Below, one piece after another: positions 60,932-64,000 of a DNA stretch of 64,000 nucleotides. Each line of letters begins with the position of its first letter. The stretch's first letter is position 1. The DNA lies in contig QCNQ01000003.1 of NCBI GenBank assembly GCA_003213155.1, forward strand, positions 31,856-95,855. The letters run 5' to 3'. A program made the translations under genes and the position numbers. The DNA comes from Pelagibacteraceae bacterium AG-426-G02 (lineage in GTDB: Bacteria; Pseudomonadota; Alphaproteobacteria; Pelagibacterales; Pelagibacteraceae). The notes under the pieces were generated by a model. That model was not told the origin of the DNA and did no database searches. It saw only the letters and a list, made by a program, of their open reading frames with translations.

Positions 60932-61489
60932 ATGAAATTTATAAAAATTTTACTTATCATTTTTATATCTTTAACTTCAACGATTAAAGCTGAATCAAAT
61001 AATAATTTAATCAATGAACTTAAAAATGGAGGTAAAATAATATTTATTAGACATGCACTTGCGCCAGGAGGTGGAGATCCAGAAAATTTTGATATTTTAA
61101 ATTGTAATACACAAAGAAATTTGAATGAAGTTGGAAGAGATCAAGCAAAACAAATTGGTAATTTTTTTAATAAAGAGAAAATTCCAATTAAAGAGGTGAT
61201 TTCTAGCGAGTGGTGTCGTTGCAAAGAAACTGCTTCAATTGCTTTTTCTGAATATAAAACTGAAAAATTTCTCAACTCTTTTTTTAGTGAAAAATTTAAA
61301 AAAAATAAGAATTTACAAATTAAAAATCTAAGATCTTACATAGATAAATGGGATAAAAAGAAAAATTTAATTTTTGTTACACATTATGTTGTCATTCTTG
61401 AAATTTTAGACTATGCACCATCGTCTGGCGAAATTGTAATCTCAGATACAAATTATAAATTGATTGGGAGTATATCTAATATAAAATAG
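60932..61489 (+). CDS. Histidine phosphatase family protein (secreted)
   Basis: IIFIRHALAPGGGDPENFD; ISSEWCRCKETASIAF; FVTHYVVILEIL. Confidence 0.88.
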   Translation: MKFIKILLIIFISLTSTIKAESNNNLINELKNGGKIIFIRHALAPGGGDPENFDILNCNTQRNLNEVGRDQAKQIGNFFNKEKIPIKEVISSEWCRCKETASIAFSEYKTEKFLNSFFSEKFKKNKNLQIKNLRSYIDKWDKKKNLIFVTHYVVILEILDYAPSSGEIVISDTNYKLIGSISNIK

Positions 61490-61495
61490 CATTTT

Positions 61496-62428
61496 ATGAT
61501 TAAATTTTTAATGAAAACATTTCAAACCTTTCCATCAGAGAAAAATTTTGAAAATTGGGAGGTTTTTAATCACGATATTTATTTAAAAAATACCGAGACA
61601 AAACAGAAAGAGATAAGAAAAGCCACTTGCACGGCACGATATGATATTGAAAAAGATAAAAAATTTTCGTGGATGGAAAATTATTTTTTAAAAGATTTAG
61701 ATCCCGAAACGCTTAAAGGTAAAACTTTACTAGACTTAGGTTGTTTTACTGGTGGTAGATTATCAGCTTGGTATGAGAATTATGAATTAGAAAAAGCTTA
61801 TGGTATAGATATTAATCCAATCTTTAAAGTAGCAGCTGATGAGTTTGCATCAGAAAAAAAAATTAATGCAGATTTTAAAATTGGTATTGGAGAAAAATTA
61901 CCTTATCAAGACAATTTTTTTGACTTTGTTGTAAGTACAGACACTTTTGAACATGTTCAAAATTTAAAAATTACAATGGATGAATGCTTTAGAGTTTTGA
62001 AACCTGGTGGAAGTTTATTAGCTGTTTTTCCACAATTTCTTCAACCATTCGAGTCTCATTTAAATTTTGTCACAAACCTTCCATGTATTCATTGGTTTTT
62101 TAATTCTGATAAAGTTTCAAAAAATTACTATGAAATTTTAAAAGAACGAGGAGACTCTGCAAAGTGGTACAATGGAGAAAAATTTAACTTGGAAGAATGG
62201 GAAAAGCTTCCAACTTTAAATGGAACCTCTATTAGAAAATTTGAAAAAATATTGGAGAAAAATAATTGGTCAAATGTGAAATGGGTAAAAAGACCAATAT
62301 TAACAGATGGAAGAAGATCTAAAAAAATATTTTTTAGATTATTAAGTTTTTTATTTTATCCACTTGTTTTTATAAAATACCTGGATGAGTTATTTATGGG
62401 TAGAATTTGTGTTATCTGTAAAAAATAA
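61496..62428 (+). CDS. SAM-dependent class I methyltransferase
   Basis: GKTLLDLGCFTGGRLSAWYE; YGIDINPIF; FDFVVSTDTFEHVQN; RVLKPGGSLLAVFP. Confidence 0.92.
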   Translation: MIKFLMKTFQTFPSEKNFENWEVFNHDIYLKNTETKQKEIRKATCTARYDIEKDKKFSWMENYFLKDLDPETLKGKTLLDLGCFTGGRLSAWYENYELEKAYGIDINPIFKVAADEFASEKKINADFKIGIGEKLPYQDNFFDFVVSTDTFEHVQNLKITMDECFRVLKPGGSLLAVFPQFLQPFESHLNFVTNLPCIHWFFNSDKVSKNYYEILKERGDSAKWYNGEKFNLEEWEKLPTLNGTSIRKFEKILEKNNWSNVKWVKRPILTDGRRSKKIFFRLLSFLFYPLVFIKYLDELFMGRICVICKK

Positions 62429-62441
62429 AATTAATTAATTT

Positions 62442-62567
62442 ATGTCATCAAAAAGAGCAATGAAACAAGCACAAAAACAAGGTTATGCTAGACACAGAAG
62501 TAACATTACTCAAAGTCGATTTGGTCAAAAAAAAAGAAACTTTACAAAAAAAGGTAAAAAGAATTAA
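62442..62567 (+). CDS. Small highly basic ORF (41 aa), not in supplied track
   Basis: MSSKRAMKQAQKQGYARHRSNITQSRFGQKKRNFTKKGKKN. Confidence 0.55.
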   Translation: MSSKRAMKQAQKQGYARHRSNITQSRFGQKKRNFTKKGKKN

Positions 62568-62986
62568 CTTTCACTATCAAATTTTTCAATTTTTTTACAT
62601 GTAGAAATTTTAGAAATTCCTTCTTCATCATTTAAAACAGTTTTCATGTAAACTTCTTGTTTGCCTTTTTCAAAAAGTATTTGAGTATAAAATTGTGGAT
62701 ATCCATGTTTGTGAGTTAAAATTTTTCCATTTTCCTCGTAAATATTTCTTACATATGTGTTAGATTTCTTTACACTTAGATCTGTTAATCTGTATTTTTG
62801 ATAAGTTTTTTCTTTGTACACATAGTTTCTGACCATGATTAATTCATTTAAATTAAGTATGTATTCATTCTTTAAAAACTCATCTTGTTTGTCGTCACAA
62901 GAACTCATTACTATGATCTCAGATTTTAAACTTTGGATGGGTAAAATGAATAATAAAAAAATGATAAAATATTTAACTTTTTTCAT
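62564..62986 (-). CDS. Hypothetical secreted protein
   Basis: Signal peptide MKKVKYFIIFLLFILPIQSLKSE; 140 aa. Confidence 0.6.
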   Translation of the reverse strand: MKKVKYFIIFLLFILPIQSLKSEIIVMSSCDDKQDEFLKNEYILNLNELIMVRNYVYKEKTYQKYRLTDLSVKKSNTYVRNIYEENGKILTHKHGYPQFYTQILFEKGKQEVYMKTVLNDEEGISKISTCKKIEKFDSES

Positions 62987-63146
62987 GTTTGTCAGCTAAA
63001 AATAAACTTATTAAAAATATAGCTGTCCAGCCAAGTCCTAAAAGACCTTTGTATACATTTGTGTCTGCACTCCATATTTTTAGAAACAAAGCTCCAAAGA
63101 TAAGGCCTATTATGTAAATTATTGATACAATTGTAGTTCTACTCAT
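62973..63146 (-). CDS. Small two-TM protein (57 aa), not in supplied track
   Basis: MSRTTIVSIIYIIGLIFGALFLKIWSADTNVYKGLLGLGWTAIFLISLFLADKHEKS. Confidence 0.6.
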   Translation of the reverse strand: MSRTTIVSIIYIIGLIFGALFLKIWSADTNVYKGLLGLGWTAIFLISLFLADKHEKS

Positions 63147-63399
63147 TTTTTAAATTTTTTTTAAAAAGAGAAATACCATTTTCAATTTTATATGTATAGG
63201 ACTCTTCAAAACTTTCTAACTGCCATCCAGACAATCTAGCTTTAATTGTTTTAAGATTTTCTATTTTCCATTGATCTGAAGTATCCTCTTGTTTCCAAAT
63301 TTTTTTTTCATCATTATTTCTGCCACAACCATAACAATATCCAGTTTTAGGATCAGTTTTACAAATGCTTATACACGGCGAAACAATCATAATAATCAT
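63139..63399 (-). CDS. DUF1289-family protein
   Basis: SPCISICKTDPKTGYCYGCGRNNDEKKIWKQ Cys pattern; start trimmed from 63444. Confidence 0.82.
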   Translation of the reverse strand: MIIMIVSPCISICKTDPKTGYCYGCGRNNDEKKIWKQEDTSDQWKIENLKTIKARLSGWQLESFEESYTYKIENGISLFKKNLKNE

Positions 63400-63479
63400 T
63401 ATAGAGGAAAAATTATAAATTTTACAACAAATGTCGTTGGACAAATAGTTTCAATAATATATAAAACTTCAAGATTTGT

Positions 63480-63564
63480 GGGGCGATGGCGGAATTGGTA
63501 GACGCGTCGGTCTTAGGAACCGATAGAGCAATCTGTGAAGGTTCGAGTCCTTTTCGCCCTACCA
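63480..63564 (+). tRNA. tRNA-Leu, anticodon UAG
   Basis: Acceptor ggggcga/tcgccct, TGGCGGAATTGGTAGACGC D-arm, anticodon loop cTTAGga in tcggt/accga stem, T-arm ggttcgagtcc, encoded CCA. Confidence 0.95.
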
Positions 63565-63574
63565 TCAATAGACT

Positions 63575-64000
63575 ATGAAAGTAACAATAGAAAATAAAAA
63601 AGGTTTAAATAAAGATTTAAAAGTATTCATAGATAAAAAAACTATGAGTTCTCATATGGATCAAAGGTATGAGGAAATTAAAGGAACTGTAAACCTTAAA
63701 GGTTTTAGACCTGGAAAAGTACCAAAGGAAATCTTAAAAAGACAATTTGGAAAAGCAGTTTTTGGAGAAGTCTTAGATAAAGTTATAAAAGACTCTTCAA
63801 CTAAAGCATTGCAAGAAAATAATATCAAACCTGCGGGTCAACCTAAGTTAGATCTAAAAACTTATGGAGAAGATAAAGATCTTGAATATATTATTTCAGT
63901 AACGGAACTTCCAAAGGTTGAAGTTAAATCAATAGAAAATATTAAGTTTGATGAGTATTCAGTAAAAATAGATGATACTGAAGCAGATAAAAGAATTAAG
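63575..64000 (+). CDS. tig: Trigger factor, N-terminal part (truncated by window end)
   Basis: MKVTIENKKGLNKDLKVFIDKKTM...RPGKVPKEILKRQFGKAVFGEVLDKVI...ISVTELPKVEVK; open to window edge. Confidence 0.9.
   Translation, partial: MKVTIENKKGLNKDLKVFIDKKTMSSHMDQRYEEIKGTVNLKGFRPGKVPKEILKRQFGKAVFGEVLDKVIKDSSTKALQENNIKPAGQPKLDLKTYGEDKDLEYIISVTELPKVEVKSIENIKFDEYSVKIDDTEADKRIK

Noticed and set aside
1-64000. Search by eye for transposases, integrases, phage genes, toxin-antitoxin or restriction/defence systems
   Set aside because: None recognised; the window reads as streamlined metabolic/core genome, so no mobile or defence claim is made

Overview
AT-rich, tightly packed window whose gene content and order look like a SAR11/Pelagibacter-type alphaproteobacterium. 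That assignment is an inference from gene content; no search was run. Main blocks: (i) 5'-truncated aldehyde dehydrogenase + DUF779; (ii) a sugar ABC transporter next to an inositol-type catabolic region (iolG-like, iolE, iolD, second Gfo/Idh/MocA, ROK kinase, HpaI-type aldolase, ALDH, hydroxyacid dehydrogenase, FAH) with no iolB/iolC/iolA in view; (iii) TPP riboswitch fused to the start of a Na+/solute symporter gene (thiV-like); (iv) ABC-2 exporter and a small sugar/surface-glycan set; (v) aceA + small ORF divergent from a RamB-type regulator across a repeat-rich operator; (vi) rseP, HU, amtB with a strongly structured 3' intergenic RNA candidate; (vii) recX, mnmA, metC-like, pabBA/pabC-like genes; (viii) a sulfur module: aprM-aprB-aprA, hypothetical, TauE-type exporter, SuyAB/UxaA-type lyase divergent from xsc; (ix) GMC oxidoreductase, TRAP transporter, NCS1 permease, SDRs; (x) ybgC, type-5 UDG, methyltransferase, tRNA-Leu(UAG), and the start of tig. 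Several sub-60-aa ORFs missing from the supplied track were read manually. No CRISPR, phage, transposon or rRNA was seen. Best candidates for follow-up: the two-lyase sulfonate/sulfite module, the non-canonical inositol region with a cysteine-less ROK kinase, the RamB operator with its small aceA-leader ORF, the amtB 3' RNA, and small basic/membrane ORFs.
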